Source: an uncultured Oscillospiraceae bacterium (GTDB lineage: Bacteria > Bacillota > Clostridia > Oscillospirales > Oscillospiraceae). From it: a stretch of 64,000 nt of DNA. A model generated the notes under the pieces. That model was given only the letters and a program-made list of their open reading frames with translations. It had not been told where the DNA came from and made no database searches. This document shows, one piece after another, positions 1-8,562 of the stretch (within the stretch, counting starts at the first letter, position 1; each line of letters begins with the position of its first letter). The position numbers and the translations under genes were made by a program. Location: the NCBI GenBank assembly GCA_934572335.1, contig CAKTKU010000006.1:1-64000 (forward strand). Reading direction: 5' to 3'.

Positions 1-23
1 TTTAGGGAGCCACCACAGGAGAT

Positions 24-73
24 AGACCCTTATAGGGTCTGTTCAAACCACCGGTTCAACCGGTGGTTTTGAT
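24..73. terminator. Two consecutive hairpins, the second terminator-like
   Basis: A 6-bp stem (24-29 with 35-40) is followed by a 10-bp stem (45-54 with 60-69) and then a short T-rich run on the + strand. It probably ends a gene to the left of the window. It may also end the minus-strand GntR gene that stops at 95. Confidence 0.6.
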
Positions 74-94
74 TTGTGCCGGTGCGGCGCGCTG

Positions 95-811
95 TCAGCA
101 CAGCGCCTGTCCGTCGACAAAATAGGTCGAACGTATCTCGTGGTTCAAATTGCTTTCGTCGCGGTTTTTCAGAATGTTGAATATCTTTTCGTGCACCTCG
201 TAGAGCGTGGCGGTCTCGCCCTTGCGGATCATCACGTCAACGCTCTCATAGCGCATGGCGTGCGTCAGCATGCGCACGATGTTGCTGATCTTTATGACCA
301 TCTGGTTGCCGCCAAGCTCGTTTATGGCCTCGTGGAATGCATTGTCGGCGTTGAAGACAGTGTCAAGGTCGGGCTTTTCGGCGCGGCACGCGGCCTCCAG
401 CGCGGAGAGCGGCTCGCGCAGCTTTTCTATCTCCTCGTCGCTCGCTTTTTCCATGACGAGGCGTATCACACCGACCTCGGTCATCTCACGCAGCTCCATA
501 AGAGAATCATAGCTGTCGTCCTGATTGAGGATTATCCCGTAGACCATCGGGTCGATGAGAGATTCCGTGAACCCTGAGCGCACGAACGTCCCCTCCGGAC
601 GCCTGATCTCCAGCACGCCCATGAATATAAGCGTTTTTATCGCCTCGCGCACGGTGTTGCGCGATACGCCCAGCTTTTCCGAAAGCTCTATCTCCGTCGG
701 GATCTTGCTGCCCGGCTTCAGCTCCCGGCGGATGATAGCGTCCGTCAGGAAGTTGATGGTCTGCTCGACCACGGAGGTGCTGTTGATCTTGTTGTACTGC
801 AAATCGGCCAT
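95..811 (-). CDS. GntR-family (FadR/FCD subfamily) transcriptional regulator
   Basis: 238 aa, the usual FadR-subfamily size. Residues about 15-79 form the GntR winged helix (PGSKIPTEIELSEKLGVSR, then NTVREAIKTL and a wing GTFVRS). Residues about 95-230 form an all-helical FCD effector-binding domain. FCD regulators usually sense sugar acids or other small carboxylates and repress a neighbouring catabolic operon. The gene diverges from the ABC-importer/transketolase operon, so it is the natural candidate regulator of that operon. The start lacks a strong ribosome binding site (GGAAAG lies about 11 nt upstream). The family call is confident; the effector is unknown. Confidence 0.9.
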   Translation of the reverse strand: MADLQYNKINSTSVVEQTINFLTDAIIRRELKPGSKIPTEIELSEKLGVSRNTVREAIKTLIFMGVLEIRRPEGTFVRSGFTESLIDPMVYGIILNQDDSYDSLMELREMTEVGVIRLVMEKASDEEIEKLREPLSALEAACRAEKPDLDTVFNADNAFHEAINELGGNQMVIKISNIVRMLTHAMRYESVDVMIRKGETATLYEVHEKIFNILKNRDESNLNHEIRSTYFVDGQALC

Positions 812-847
812 AAATTACACATCTTTCCACGACTTTTATCCACATTT

Positions 848-876
848 ATTGTAACAAGCTGTATACTCAAAGTCAA
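848..876 (-). promoter_or_regulatory. Sigma-70 type promoter of the GntR gene
   Basis: On the minus strand, TTGACT (871-876) and TACAAT (848-853) are separated by exactly 17 bp. The -10 element lies 36 bp from the start codon. Confidence 0.7.
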
Positions 877-1047
877 GATGATAATTTCTTCACAATATTT
901 GCGGCTGTTTGTCGGTTATTTATTTAACTTTTTGTGTATAGTGCTCAAAACCGGACTGCAAGTTTACTGCACAACTCCGAAAAACTATGCATTTTGCAAA
1001 ATGTTGTTGACTTTTATATTTTCTTGCCTTATCGTGTAATAGAAATA

Positions 1048-1070
1048 TGTTCAACGTAGGATGTTGAACA
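1048..1070. promoter_or_regulatory. Candidate GntR operator (inverted repeat)
   Basis: Perfect 8-bp arms TGTTCAAC and GTTGAACA are separated by 7 bp. The site lies just downstream of the probable operon promoter and upstream of the lipoprotein start at 1119. That placement suits repression by the divergent GntR protein. Binding is inferred only. Confidence 0.5.
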
Positions 1071-1118
1071 ATGAAAATACGCTCCGATACGGAGAATAAA
1101 AATGAAAGGAAAGAGAAA

Positions 1119-2222
1119 ATGAAAAAAGCATTATCTCTCCTGCTTGCAATGGTCATGATGTTTGCGCTGTGCGCCTGCGGCAGCAGCAGCGCGCCCGCAG
1201 CAAGCGAAGCCCCGGCGGCAGCCGAGGCACCCGCACAGGACAGCGCCGCGGCAGAGCCCGCCGCCGAAGTGCAGACCGAGAACTTCTACACCGACGACAT
1301 CGACACCACCGGCATCAGCGTTGAGGGTGCGGAGATAGTGTATCTCGCTCCTTCTCTGGACATTGAGTACTGGCAGTGGGTCGAAGAGGGCGTCCGCCTC
1401 GCGTGCGAGGAGTACGGCGCGACCTACACCACCTTCGTCGCTGAAAACAGCGCCGCAACTCAGGCCGAGAATGGCGAGACCGCAGTGACCCTCGGCGTGG
1501 ACGCCGTCGTGCTCAGCCCGGTCTCCTCCGACTCCTGCGCGTCCGTGCTCGACCCCTGCGAGGATGCGGGCATCCCCGTCACCATCGCGGCCATCGGCTC
1601 CACCACCGATAATTACTTCTCCTTCATCTCCGCTGACGACTACACCTCCGGCTATGACGCCGGTACCTTCCTCTGCCAGCAGGCAAAGGCTCTCGGCGGC
1701 GACTCGATAGGCGTTCTGGCGCTCCCCATGGACCGCTCCAACGCACAGGCAAAGATGGCCGGTCTTGAGCTGGCATGCCAAGAGAACGGCATCACCATCG
1801 CCCAGGTCATCCAGACCTCCACCCTCACCGTTTCCGACTCCACCGACATGTGCAACGACCTTCTCACCGCGCACCCCGAGATCACCGGCATCTACGGCAT
1901 GTATGAGCAGGCCGGCGTCGCGGCTGTCGACTGCCTTGAGACCGCGGGTCTCACCGGCAAGATCGCCATCGTCTCCTCTGACGGCTCTCCCGCCTCCATC
2001 GCCGACGTCCGCACCGGCACTATCGCCGGCATCGTCGTGCAGGAAGCAGTCGGCCAGGGCTACTACGCCGCCATTGAGGCCTTCAAGGCCATCAGCGGGC
2101 TTGAGGCAGACGCACACATCATCCAGACTCCCGAACCCCTCGTCACCGCCGAGAACATCGACTCCGACGACATTCAGGCAGTCCTCAAGCTGACCTACCC
2201 CGCATCCGCCGGCGCGTACTGA
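1119..2222 (+). CDS. Sugar ABC transporter substrate-binding lipoprotein (RbsB-like, Peripla_BP_4)
   Basis: 367 aa from the ATG at 1119, which follows a purine-rich AAAGGAAAGAG site. An in-frame ATG at 1071 would place 16 charged residues before the signal peptide and is unlikely. Residues 1-20 are a lipoprotein signal (KK, hydrophobic core, ALCAC), followed by an Ala/Pro/Glu-rich linker to about residue 50. The rest is a type-1 periplasmic binding fold like ribose-binding proteins, beginning IVYLAPSLDIEYWQWVEEG. It should capture a sugar or sugar-like ligand at the cell surface for the ATPase and permease that follow. The ligand cannot be read from the sequence. Confidence 0.9.
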   Translation: MKKALSLLLAMVMMFALCACGSSSAPAASEAPAAAEAPAQDSAAAEPAAEVQTENFYTDDIDTTGISVEGAEIVYLAPSLDIEYWQWVEEGVRLACEEYGATYTTFVAENSAATQAENGETAVTLGVDAVVLSPVSSDSCASVLDPCEDAGIPVTIAAIGSTTDNYFSFISADDYTSGYDAGTFLCQQAKALGGDSIGVLALPMDRSNAQAKMAGLELACQENGITIAQVIQTSTLTVSDSTDMCNDLLTAHPEITGIYGMYEQAGVAAVDCLETAGLTGKIAIVSSDGSPASIADVRTGTIAGIVVQEAVGQGYYAAIEAFKAISGLEADAHIIQTPEPLVTAENIDSDDIQAVLKLTYPASAGAY

Positions 2223-2238
2223 TACAACAAACGAATCC

Positions 2239-2266
2239 CAGAGAGAGAACTTCGGTTCTCTCTCTG
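2239..2266 (+). other. Intergenic mRNA hairpin with TTCG tetraloop
   Basis: A perfect 12-bp stem (2239-2250 with 2255-2266) is capped by a TTCG tetraloop. It lies between the binding-protein stop and the ATPase start and has no T-tract after it. Such hairpins often protect the 3' end of the binding-protein message or lower downstream expression. That role is inferred. Confidence 0.65.
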
Positions 2267-2298
2267 ACATAAATCAACAACTTGTGCGGAGAGATACT

Positions 2299-3813
2299 AT
2301 GACAGAGAATGTTAAGCCGATATTGGAACTGAAAAACATCGTAAAGGCTTACGACGCCAATATCGCGCTGAAAAATGCAGGGCTGACCGTCTACCCCGGA
2401 GAGATACACGCTCTCATGGGCGCCAATGGCGCGGGCAAGTCCACCATGATAAAGATTATAGCCGGTGCGCACAGACCGAACGACGGTGAGATAATCATCA
2501 ACGGCGAGCGTGTGGTGCTCAATAACCCCAGAGACGCGCTGCACAAGGGTATCGCGGTCGTCTATCAGGAGCTGTCGCTCGTTCCGCACCTGACCGTTTC
2601 GGAAAACATCTGCCTGAGCGTCGACAGCGTCGGCCGCGGAGGGCGCTACAACTGGGCGGAGTCCGACCGCATCGCAGCGCACGCGCTCGCGAAGCTCGGC
2701 AAGGCGGCAGAGGGCATAAACGTCCACGACAAGGTGAGCACTCTGCGCGCCGACCAGATGCAGATGATAGAGATCGCGAGAGCCGTGGGGCAGGAGGCCT
2801 CCATCGTGCTGCTCGATGAGCCGACCTCCTCGCTGAACTTTGAGGAGACGGAAAACCTCTTCTCCGTTGTGCGCGAGCTTGCCAAGCACGGCATCGCCAT
2901 CATATTCGTGTCGCACCGGATGAACGAGATACGCGAGATATGCGACCGCATATCCATCCTCCGCGACGGCGTGCTCGTCGTCGACGGAAGACCGATGTCC
3001 GACATATCGGACGACGATATCGTCACGGAAATGCTCGGCGAAAAGCTGGAGACGAGCGCCGTTGAGAAGGCGAGCCGTGAAGAGGTCGAGAGCAGACCGC
3101 CGATCATAAGCTTCGGCTTTGACGGGCAGGACGACGACTATGTCATCCACGAGGGTGAGATCGTCGGGCTGGCGGGGCTTGCGGGCTCCGGGCGCAGCTC
3201 CGTTCTGCGCGCCATATGGGGCGGCGCGCCCCGCGGCGATATGCATTTTGAATACCTGGGCGAGGAATTTGTCCCCACGAAGCCCGTGAAGTCACTCAAG
3301 CAGAAAATGGCGTATGTCGGGGAGGACCGCGCACTGAGCGGACTGTTCTTCGGCCAGCCCATACTTGAGACCGTCATCATGGGCAAGCGCAACGCAAATT
3401 CCCGAAAGCTCATCAACAACCGCCGTGAGCTTGAGATACTGCGCGACGTCATAGACAGGGTGCAGATCAAGATCCCGTCGGAGGACTGCTCGCCGAGTGC
3501 GCTGTCCGGCGGCAACCAGCAGAAGCTGCTGTTCGGCCGATGGATCATCGACGATGCCAGACTTGTGTTGCTGGACGAACCCACGCGCGGTGTCGACGTG
3601 CGCACGAAGGAAGAGATATATCAGCATATCCGATCCATGGCCGCCGACAACAACGCCGGGGTGCTGCTCGTCTCGTCAGAGCTCAACGAGCTTGCGCTGC
3701 TGTGCGACAAGGTCATTGTCATGCGCGACGGCACCGGCGAAAACGTCCTTTACGGCGATGATATCACAGAGGAAAATATGATGCGCTATATCATACACAC
3801 CACAGGCACCTGA
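2299..3813 (+). CDS. Sugar ABC transporter ATP-binding protein (RbsA/MglA-like, two NBDs)
   Basis: 504 aa from the ATG at 2299, chosen because GGAGA lies 6 nt upstream; a GTG at 2284 is in frame. It is a fused pair of nucleotide-binding domains typical of ribose/galactose importers. NBD1 has Walker A GANGAGKST (41-49), Walker B IVLLDEPTSS (about 169-178) and an atypical signature LRADQ. NBD2 has a degenerate Walker A (GLAGSGRSS), a good signature LSGGNQQK and VLLDEPTRGVD. Asymmetric NBDs are normal in this family. It should energise the permease at 3899 with the lipoprotein at 1119. Confidence 0.93.
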   Translation: MTENVKPILELKNIVKAYDANIALKNAGLTVYPGEIHALMGANGAGKSTMIKIIAGAHRPNDGEIIINGERVVLNNPRDALHKGIAVVYQELSLVPHLTVSENICLSVDSVGRGGRYNWAESDRIAAHALAKLGKAAEGINVHDKVSTLRADQMQMIEIARAVGQEASIVLLDEPTSSLNFEETENLFSVVRELAKHGIAIIFVSHRMNEIREICDRISILRDGVLVVDGRPMSDISDDDIVTEMLGEKLETSAVEKASREEVESRPPIISFGFDGQDDDYVIHEGEIVGLAGLAGSGRSSVLRAIWGGAPRGDMHFEYLGEEFVPTKPVKSLKQKMAYVGEDRALSGLFFGQPILETVIMGKRNANSRKLINNRRELEILRDVIDRVQIKIPSEDCSPSALSGGNQQKLLFGRWIIDDARLVLLDEPTRGVDVRTKEEIYQHIRSMAADNNAGVLLVSSELNELALLCDKVIVMRDGTGENVLYGDDITEENMMRYIIHTTGT

Positions 3814-3898
3814 CGCGCATCAAGGATATAAAATAACATTTACATGCTGCCCGAACGCAGTCAATGCTGACCGCGGCAGAAGAAAGGTGGAATATAAA

Positions 3899-4897
3899 AT
3901 GGGCGAGGATTCCCCCGTCACCATAAAGTCTGAAAGCAGATTCAAAAAGCTGCTGCATGCCTACAAGCTGGAAGCCGGCATGACGGTGATACTGATCGTG
4001 CTGTATCTCGTGCTGCACCTTGTGACAGGCACGGCACTGAAAAAGGGCAACCTTCTCAACGTTTTGCAGTCGTCCGCGCCGCTGCTGATCATGACGATGG
4101 GGCAGCTGGTCGTTGTCATCACGGGCGGCATTGACCTGTCGGTCGGCTCGATATACTCTCTCTCCGGCATGTGCGGCGTGCTCGTGATGCTCGACACGCA
4201 GAGCATCGCGGCGGGCGTGCTTGTCGCGCTGGGCGTGGGCATCGTGTGCGGGCTCATCAACGGCGTGCTCGTCGCCAAGGTGAAAATGGCGCCGTTCATC
4301 GTGACGCTGGCAATGCAGGGCGCGGCGGCGTCGCTGACGAAGATAATCGCGGGCGGCAACTCCCAGACGATAACGCTCACGGCGTTCCGCGCGTTCAACC
4401 GCGGCGAAATGATCCCCGGCGTGCGCAATTACATCATCTATATGATCGTCATCGTCATCGTGATGTATCTGCTGCTGCGCAAGACGCTGCTCGGGCGCTG
4501 GATATACGCCACGGGCTCCAATGAGGAGGCCTCCCGCCTGATCGGCATTCCCGTTGACCGCGTGAAGATAATCTGCTACTGCATGAGCGGCTTTTTGTCC
4601 GCAGTCGCGGCGCTGCTGGGCGCGTCCCGCCTGATGAACGTTGAGGTCACATCGGGCGTCGGGATGGAGCTTGACGCCATCGCCGCGGTGTGCATCGGCG
4701 GCGCGAGCCTCTCCGGCGGTCTCGGCACGGCGTTCGGCGCGCTCGTCGGCACGCTGCTGCAAAAGGGCATCAACAACGGCATCAACCTGCTCGGCATCAA
4801 CTCGTTCTGGTCGGGCGCTGTCACGGGCATCGTGATCGTCGTCTCCGTCTACATCGGCATGGTCGCCGGAAAGAGCGGAAAGAAACTGAAAAAGTAA
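3899..4897 (+). CDS. Sugar ABC transporter permease (RbsC-like, BPD_transp_2)
   Basis: 332 aa from the ATG at 3899, eight bases after AAAGGTGG; a GTG at 3887 is in frame but overlaps that site. It is a polytopic inner-membrane protein with about 8-10 hydrophobic helices. It has the family segment VVVITGGIDLSVGSIYSLSG and the conserved GRWIYATGSNEEASRLIGI loop. As in other RbsC proteins, two copies should form the channel. It is the third gene of the importer and is followed 51 bp later by the catabolic genes. Confidence 0.92.
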   Translation: MGEDSPVTIKSESRFKKLLHAYKLEAGMTVILIVLYLVLHLVTGTALKKGNLLNVLQSSAPLLIMTMGQLVVVITGGIDLSVGSIYSLSGMCGVLVMLDTQSIAAGVLVALGVGIVCGLINGVLVAKVKMAPFIVTLAMQGAAASLTKIIAGGNSQTITLTAFRAFNRGEMIPGVRNYIIYMIVIVIVMYLLLRKTLLGRWIYATGSNEEASRLIGIPVDRVKIICYCMSGFLSAVAALLGASRLMNVEVTSGVGMELDAIAAVCIGGASLSGGLGTAFGALVGTLLQKGINNGINLLGINSFWSGAVTGIVIVVSVYIGMVAGKSGKKLKK

Positions 4898-4948
4898 GCA
4901 ATTTCATCTGTCTGTATATCACAAAACAAACATCAGGAGGAATAAAAA

Positions 4949-5614
4949 ATGAAAATCAAAAAAATCATCGACTGCTCCCAGACCTTCTTTCACAACAACC
5001 CCGGCTATATGCCCTATGAGCTGTGCGAGATCAACTATGAAACGCTCATCCCCAAGGACGGCTATCAGTCCGAGCGTATCTACATGAACACCCACACCTC
5101 CACCCACTTCGACGCGCCCATGCATCACTTTGTCGACGGGCTGGACGCGGCGCAGTACCCCATCGAAAATCTCATCGGCGAGGCTGTCCCCATGGACTTC
5201 TTTGATCTGCCCGTCCACTCCGCGATAGGGCCGAAGGAGCTGGCCGCTTACGAGGGCAAGGTCAAGCCCGGCGACATCGTGCTTTTGTGCACCGGTATGG
5301 GCTATAAGCGCAATTGGGGCGCTGACTATGTTGACAACTGGACGTTCCTCTCCCCCGAGGGCGCGCAGTGGATGGTCGACCACAAGGTCAAGGGCGTGTG
5401 CATTGACAGCATGAGCGTCGGCGGTCCCCGTCCCGAGGACGGCGGCGGCCCGACCCACAAGATCGCGCTGAGCAACAACATCTGGTACGGCGAGGAAGTT
5501 TATCTGCCCAAGGAGCTTCTCGAGGAAGAGCGCTGGAACTTCGCGTTTTTGCCCCTCAAGATGGAGCGCTGCAGCGGCGCACCCGGCCGCGCCGTCGCGT
5601 GGGCCGAGGAATAA
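4949..5614 (+). CDS. Cyclase-family metal-dependent hydrolase (PF04199)
   Basis: 221 aa with an AGGAGG site 8 bp upstream. The motif NTHTSTHFDAPMHHF (residues about 46-60) is the HxGTHxDxPxH-type metal-binding signature of the cyclase/kynurenine-formamidase family, with Ser in place of Gly. Known relatives hydrolyse formamides, lactams or lactone-like compounds in the cytoplasm. There is no tryptophan pathway nearby. Between a sugar importer and a transketolase, opening a lactone or cyclic sugar derivative is plausible but inferred. Confidence 0.85.
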   Translation: MKIKKIIDCSQTFFHNNPGYMPYELCEINYETLIPKDGYQSERIYMNTHTSTHFDAPMHHFVDGLDAAQYPIENLIGEAVPMDFFDLPVHSAIGPKELAAYEGKVKPGDIVLLCTGMGYKRNWGADYVDNWTFLSPEGAQWMVDHKVKGVCIDSMSVGGPRPEDGGGPTHKIALSNNIWYGEEVYLPKELLEEERWNFAFLPLKMERCSGAPGRAVAWAEE

Positions 5615-5649
5615 GCCCGGACGCGGCACAGGTAAGGAGTGTGTGGCAA

Positions 5650-6489
5650 ATGCAGCAAGCAAACATAGCAGCGCTCAAAAAGACGGCAAATGAGCTGCGC
5701 CGGAACATCATAACGATGATTTACGAGGCGCAGTCGGGGCATCCCGGCGGCTCGCTGTCCATTGCCGACTTCGTCACAGCGTGCTACTGGCACGCGATGA
5801 ATGTCGACCCCGCGAATCCCCGCTGGAGCGAGCGCGACCGCTTCGTGCTCTCCAAAGGGCACACCTGCCCCGCGCAGTATGCGGCGCTGGCGATGAAGGG
5901 CTTCTTTGATATGAGCGTTCTGAGCACCCTGCGCAAGGAGGGCTCGATACTTCAGGGACACCCCGACATGAAAAAATGCCCCGGCATAGATATATCCACC
6001 GGGTCTCTCGGTCAGGGCTTTGCGTGCGCGGTCGGCATGGCGCTCGCGGCAAAGCTCGACGGGAAGAAGTACCGCGTGTTCTGCGCCATCGGCGACGGCG
6101 AGTGCAACGAGGGCGAGATATGGGAGGCCGCCGGCACGGCGTATAAGTATAAGCTCGATAACGTCATCGCCTTTGTCGACTGGAACAACCTCCAGCTCGA
6201 CGGAACGTGCGAGGAGATCATGCCCCCCATAGACCTTGCAAAGAAGTTCGAGGCCTTCGGCTTTGAGGTGTGGCGGATAGACGGCAACGACATGGAGCAG
6301 GTCGTCCGTGCGCTGGACGAGGCCATGGCGGCAAATAACGGGCTGCCCAAGTGCATTATCGGCAAAACGGTCAAGGGCAAGGGCGTCTCTTATATGGAGA
6401 ACCAGTGCTCCTGGCACGGCACAGCGCCAAACGAGGAGCAGTACAGGCAGGCAATGGCAGAGCTCGACCGGGCGTGCGATGCGTGCTGA
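5650..6489 (+). CDS. Transketolase N-terminal subunit (thiamine-diphosphate domain)
   Basis: 279 aa. The ATG at 5650 is preferred because GGTAAGGAGT ends 9 nt upstream; an upstream ATG at 5599 would overlap the cyclase gene. It corresponds to the first half of transketolase: GHPGGSLSIADF near the start, LSKGHTCPAQYAAL, and the TPP/Mg motif GDGECNEGEIWEAA ending in NN. It needs the C-terminal subunit at 6502. Split transketolases of this type act on unusual sugar phosphates in several catabolic operons, for example apulose-4-phosphate or sulfo-sugars. The real donor here is unknown. Confidence 0.92.
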   Translation: MQQANIAALKKTANELRRNIITMIYEAQSGHPGGSLSIADFVTACYWHAMNVDPANPRWSERDRFVLSKGHTCPAQYAALAMKGFFDMSVLSTLRKEGSILQGHPDMKKCPGIDISTGSLGQGFACAVGMALAAKLDGKKYRVFCAIGDGECNEGEIWEAAGTAYKYKLDNVIAFVDWNNLQLDGTCEEIMPPIDLAKKFEAFGFEVWRIDGNDMEQVVRALDEAMAANNGLPKCIIGKTVKGKGVSYMENQCSWHGTAPNEEQYRQAMAELDRACDAC

Positions 6490-6501
6490 GGAGGGCAGAA
6501 G

Positions 6502-7440
6502 ATGAATTTTGAAAAGATCATACCCACCAGAGACGGCTTCGGCGACGAGATCGTCGAGCTTGGCAGAGAGAACAAGGACATCCTCGTCGTTGACGCGGAC
6601 ATAGGCAAGTCCTGCAAGACCGGCGCATTCCGCAAGGCGCTGCCGGAGCAGTATCTGAACGTCGGCATTGCCGAGCAGAACTGCGCGGGCGTCGCCGCCG
6701 GGCTTGCCACCTGCGGCAAGATCCCGTTCGTCGTCACCTACGCGGCGTTCGGCTCCATGCGCATGCTGGAGATGATACGCCAGGAGATATGCTACCCCCA
6801 TCTCAATGTGAAGATCGCCTGCTCGCACGGCGGCGTCACCCCCGCAAACGACGGGGCTAGCCATCAGGCGATAGAGGACATGGGCATACTGCGCACGGTC
6901 CCGAACATGACCGTCGTCATGCCGGCGGACTACTGGTCGGCAAGAAAGCTCGTGCGCGCGGCGGCGGAGTTTGACGGCCCTGTGTATCTGCGCTTCACGA
7001 GAGATGCCATACCTGTCATTTATAATGAGAACGACACGTTCGAGCTCGGCAGGGCCAAGCAGCTGCGCGACGGCGGCGACGTGGCGATCATCGCCAATGG
7101 CGACACTGTGCGCCTCGCGATAGAGGCGGCGGAGCAGCTCTCCGCCGAGGGGATACAGGCGCGCGTGCTGGATATGCACACCATAAAGCCGCTGGATAAT
7201 GAGGCGGTGATGGACTGCGTCAGCAATATCGGCAGGATCATCACCGTCGAGGATCACAATATCCTCAACGGTCTCGGCAGCGCCGTGTGCGAGCTTGCCG
7301 CGGAAAGCGGGAAGGGCATCGTCAAGCGTATCGGCATTCAGGATCAGTTCGGTATGTCCGCGCCGTACGAGCGCCTGCTGGCAATGAACGGCGTGACCGT
7401 GGAAAACATCGTGGGCACTGCCCGCACTCTTGTCAAATAA
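6502..7440 (+). CDS. Transketolase C-terminal subunit (pyrimidine-binding and C-terminal domains)
   Basis: 312 aa, starting 12 nt after the N-terminal subunit with GAGGAGGG upstream. It has the pyrimidine-binding segment with NVGIAEQNCAGVAAGLA, whose Glu activates TPP, then FVVTYAAFGSMR, HGGVTPANDGASHQAIED and a C-terminal regulatory fold. Together with the product of 5650 it gives a complete transketolase-like enzyme moving two-carbon units. The tight spacing suggests stoichiometric expression. Other TPP enzymes such as DXP synthase are less likely because of the two-gene split and motif set. Confidence 0.92.
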   Translation: MNFEKIIPTRDGFGDEIVELGRENKDILVVDADIGKSCKTGAFRKALPEQYLNVGIAEQNCAGVAAGLATCGKIPFVVTYAAFGSMRMLEMIRQEICYPHLNVKIACSHGGVTPANDGASHQAIEDMGILRTVPNMTVVMPADYWSARKLVRAAAEFDGPVYLRFTRDAIPVIYNENDTFELGRAKQLRDGGDVAIIANGDTVRLAIEAAEQLSAEGIQARVLDMHTIKPLDNEAVMDCVSNIGRIITVEDHNILNGLGSAVCELAAESGKGIVKRIGIQDQFGMSAPYERLLAMNGVTVENIVGTARTLVK

Positions 7441-7455
7441 TAAGGAGATCAACAA

Positions 7456-8487
7456 ATGAAAGTATTTCTGATCGGCGCGGGCGACATTGCCCGCCACCAC
7501 GGCAGAGCCGTTGTCCGCCTCGGCGGCGAGGTCATCGGCGGCTTTGACATCAGCAAGACGAACGCGGACGTCCTGTCGGCTGAGTTCAACTGCCCGATAT
7601 GCACATATGAGGAGATCGAGGACTACGTTGCCAAGTCCGACTACGTTGTCATCAGCACGCCGCCCACGAAGCGCCTTGACTACGTGGAAATGGTGCTCAA
7701 GCACCATGTGCCGCTCTACATGGAGAAGCCCGTCAGCGCGACGTGGGAGGACGCCATGAAGATAAAGAAAATGGCGGACGAGTACGATGCGAAGATAATG
7801 GTCGGCTTTGCACACTATTACCGCCCGGCGTACAGAAAGATGCTGGAGCTTGTGCGCACCGGTATGTTCGGCCGCCCGGTGAACATCGCGTTCTCCCGTC
7901 TCAGCCCCGGCTTCGGCTTCCACGCGAAGAACATGGCGGCCTCATGGCGCACCGATCCCAACCTCGCCTGCGGCATGACCATTGAGTCCGTCTCTCACGA
8001 CTGGAAGCTCATCACCGCCATGGCGGGCTCGTTCGAGACGATCAGCTGCAACTACACCGGCACGCTTGACTCTGTGCCGCGCTTTGACAACCACACTTCC
8101 ATAAGCGCCCGCCTGAAAAACGGCGCGATCGCGACCATCGCGGCGTCCTGGGCGTGCGACATACCCACCTGCTCGCGCGCTTACATCGGCGACAAGGGCT
8201 CCATCTTCCTCACCGGCGAGGGAATGTTTGAGTTCACCGACCTCACGTGGAAGACCGAGGATATGCCTTATGCCGAGACGCTCCGCTTCAACGATTCCTA
8301 CGACCACGCCACCGGCGACGTCATCTTCTACGCGCATGAGGCGTTTCAGGACTGCCTCATAAACAACAAGCCCATTGAGACCCCGCTGAGCGACGGTATC
8401 TCCGCCCTGCGCTACTCTCTCGCGGCGAAGAAGTCCTCCGAGGAGCACATAACCGTCCGCGTTCCCGAGTGGGGCGCAGACGAATAA
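7456..8487 (+). CDS. Gfo/Idh/MocA-family NAD(P)-dependent oxidoreductase
   Basis: 343 aa with AAGGAG 8 nt upstream. The N-terminal Rossmann fold begins MKVFLIGAGDIARHHGRAV and includes the family EKP motif (MEKPVSATWEDA, about residues 93-104). The C-terminal alpha/beta domain would hold the substrate. Members oxidise or epimerise sugars, inositols and sugar acids. As the last gene of the operon it may start or finish catabolism of the imported compound. The operon has no recognisable kinase or isomerase, so an early oxidation step is attractive but unproven. Confidence 0.9.
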   Translation: MKVFLIGAGDIARHHGRAVVRLGGEVIGGFDISKTNADVLSAEFNCPICTYEEIEDYVAKSDYVVISTPPTKRLDYVEMVLKHHVPLYMEKPVSATWEDAMKIKKMADEYDAKIMVGFAHYYRPAYRKMLELVRTGMFGRPVNIAFSRLSPGFGFHAKNMAASWRTDPNLACGMTIESVSHDWKLITAMAGSFETISCNYTGTLDSVPRFDNHTSISARLKNGAIATIAASWACDIPTCSRAYIGDKGSIFLTGEGMFEFTDLTWKTEDMPYAETLRFNDSYDHATGDVIFYAHEAFQDCLINNKPIETPLSDGISALRYSLAAKKSSEEHITVRVPEWGADE

Positions 8488-8503
8488 GAAAACACACAGC
8501 AAA

Positions 8504-8540
8504 GCCCGCATACGTATCCGATACGTATGCGGGCAAAAGC
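8504..8540. terminator. Strong hairpin terminator between convergent genes
   Basis: A perfect 14-bp stem (8504-8517 with 8521-8534) has a 3-nt loop and is followed by AAAAGCTTTTT. It can end the plus-strand operon and the minus-strand histidine kinase gene. Confidence 0.85.
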
Positions 8541-8562
8541 TTTTTAAAGCTATACTATGATC

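Larger units (their letters stand above)
812..1118. promoter_or_regulatory. Divergent regulatory region between the GntR gene and the importer operon
   Basis: This 307-bp AT-rich spacer has no gene. It holds a good minus-strand promoter (848-876), a 14-bp perfect palindrome at 990-1003 and a spaced inverted repeat at 1048-1070. A possible plus-strand promoter has TTGACT at 1007-1012 and a weak -10 at 1030-1035, 17 bp apart. The palindromes flank this promoter, which would suit a repressor of the operon. Confidence 0.6.

Noticed and set aside
5500..7923. 807-codon open frame on the minus strand
   Set aside because: It runs antisense through the transketolase genes and the start of the dehydrogenase gene. 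The plus-strand products have complete family motifs and good ribosome binding sites, while the antisense product is His/Arg/Ala-rich with no motif, as expected from GC-rich codon bias.
1119..8487. Assignment of the operon as apiose or sulfoquinovose catabolism
   Set aside because: Both pathways use split transketolases, but their kinases, isomerases and other specific enzymes are absent here. Only the transketolase matches.
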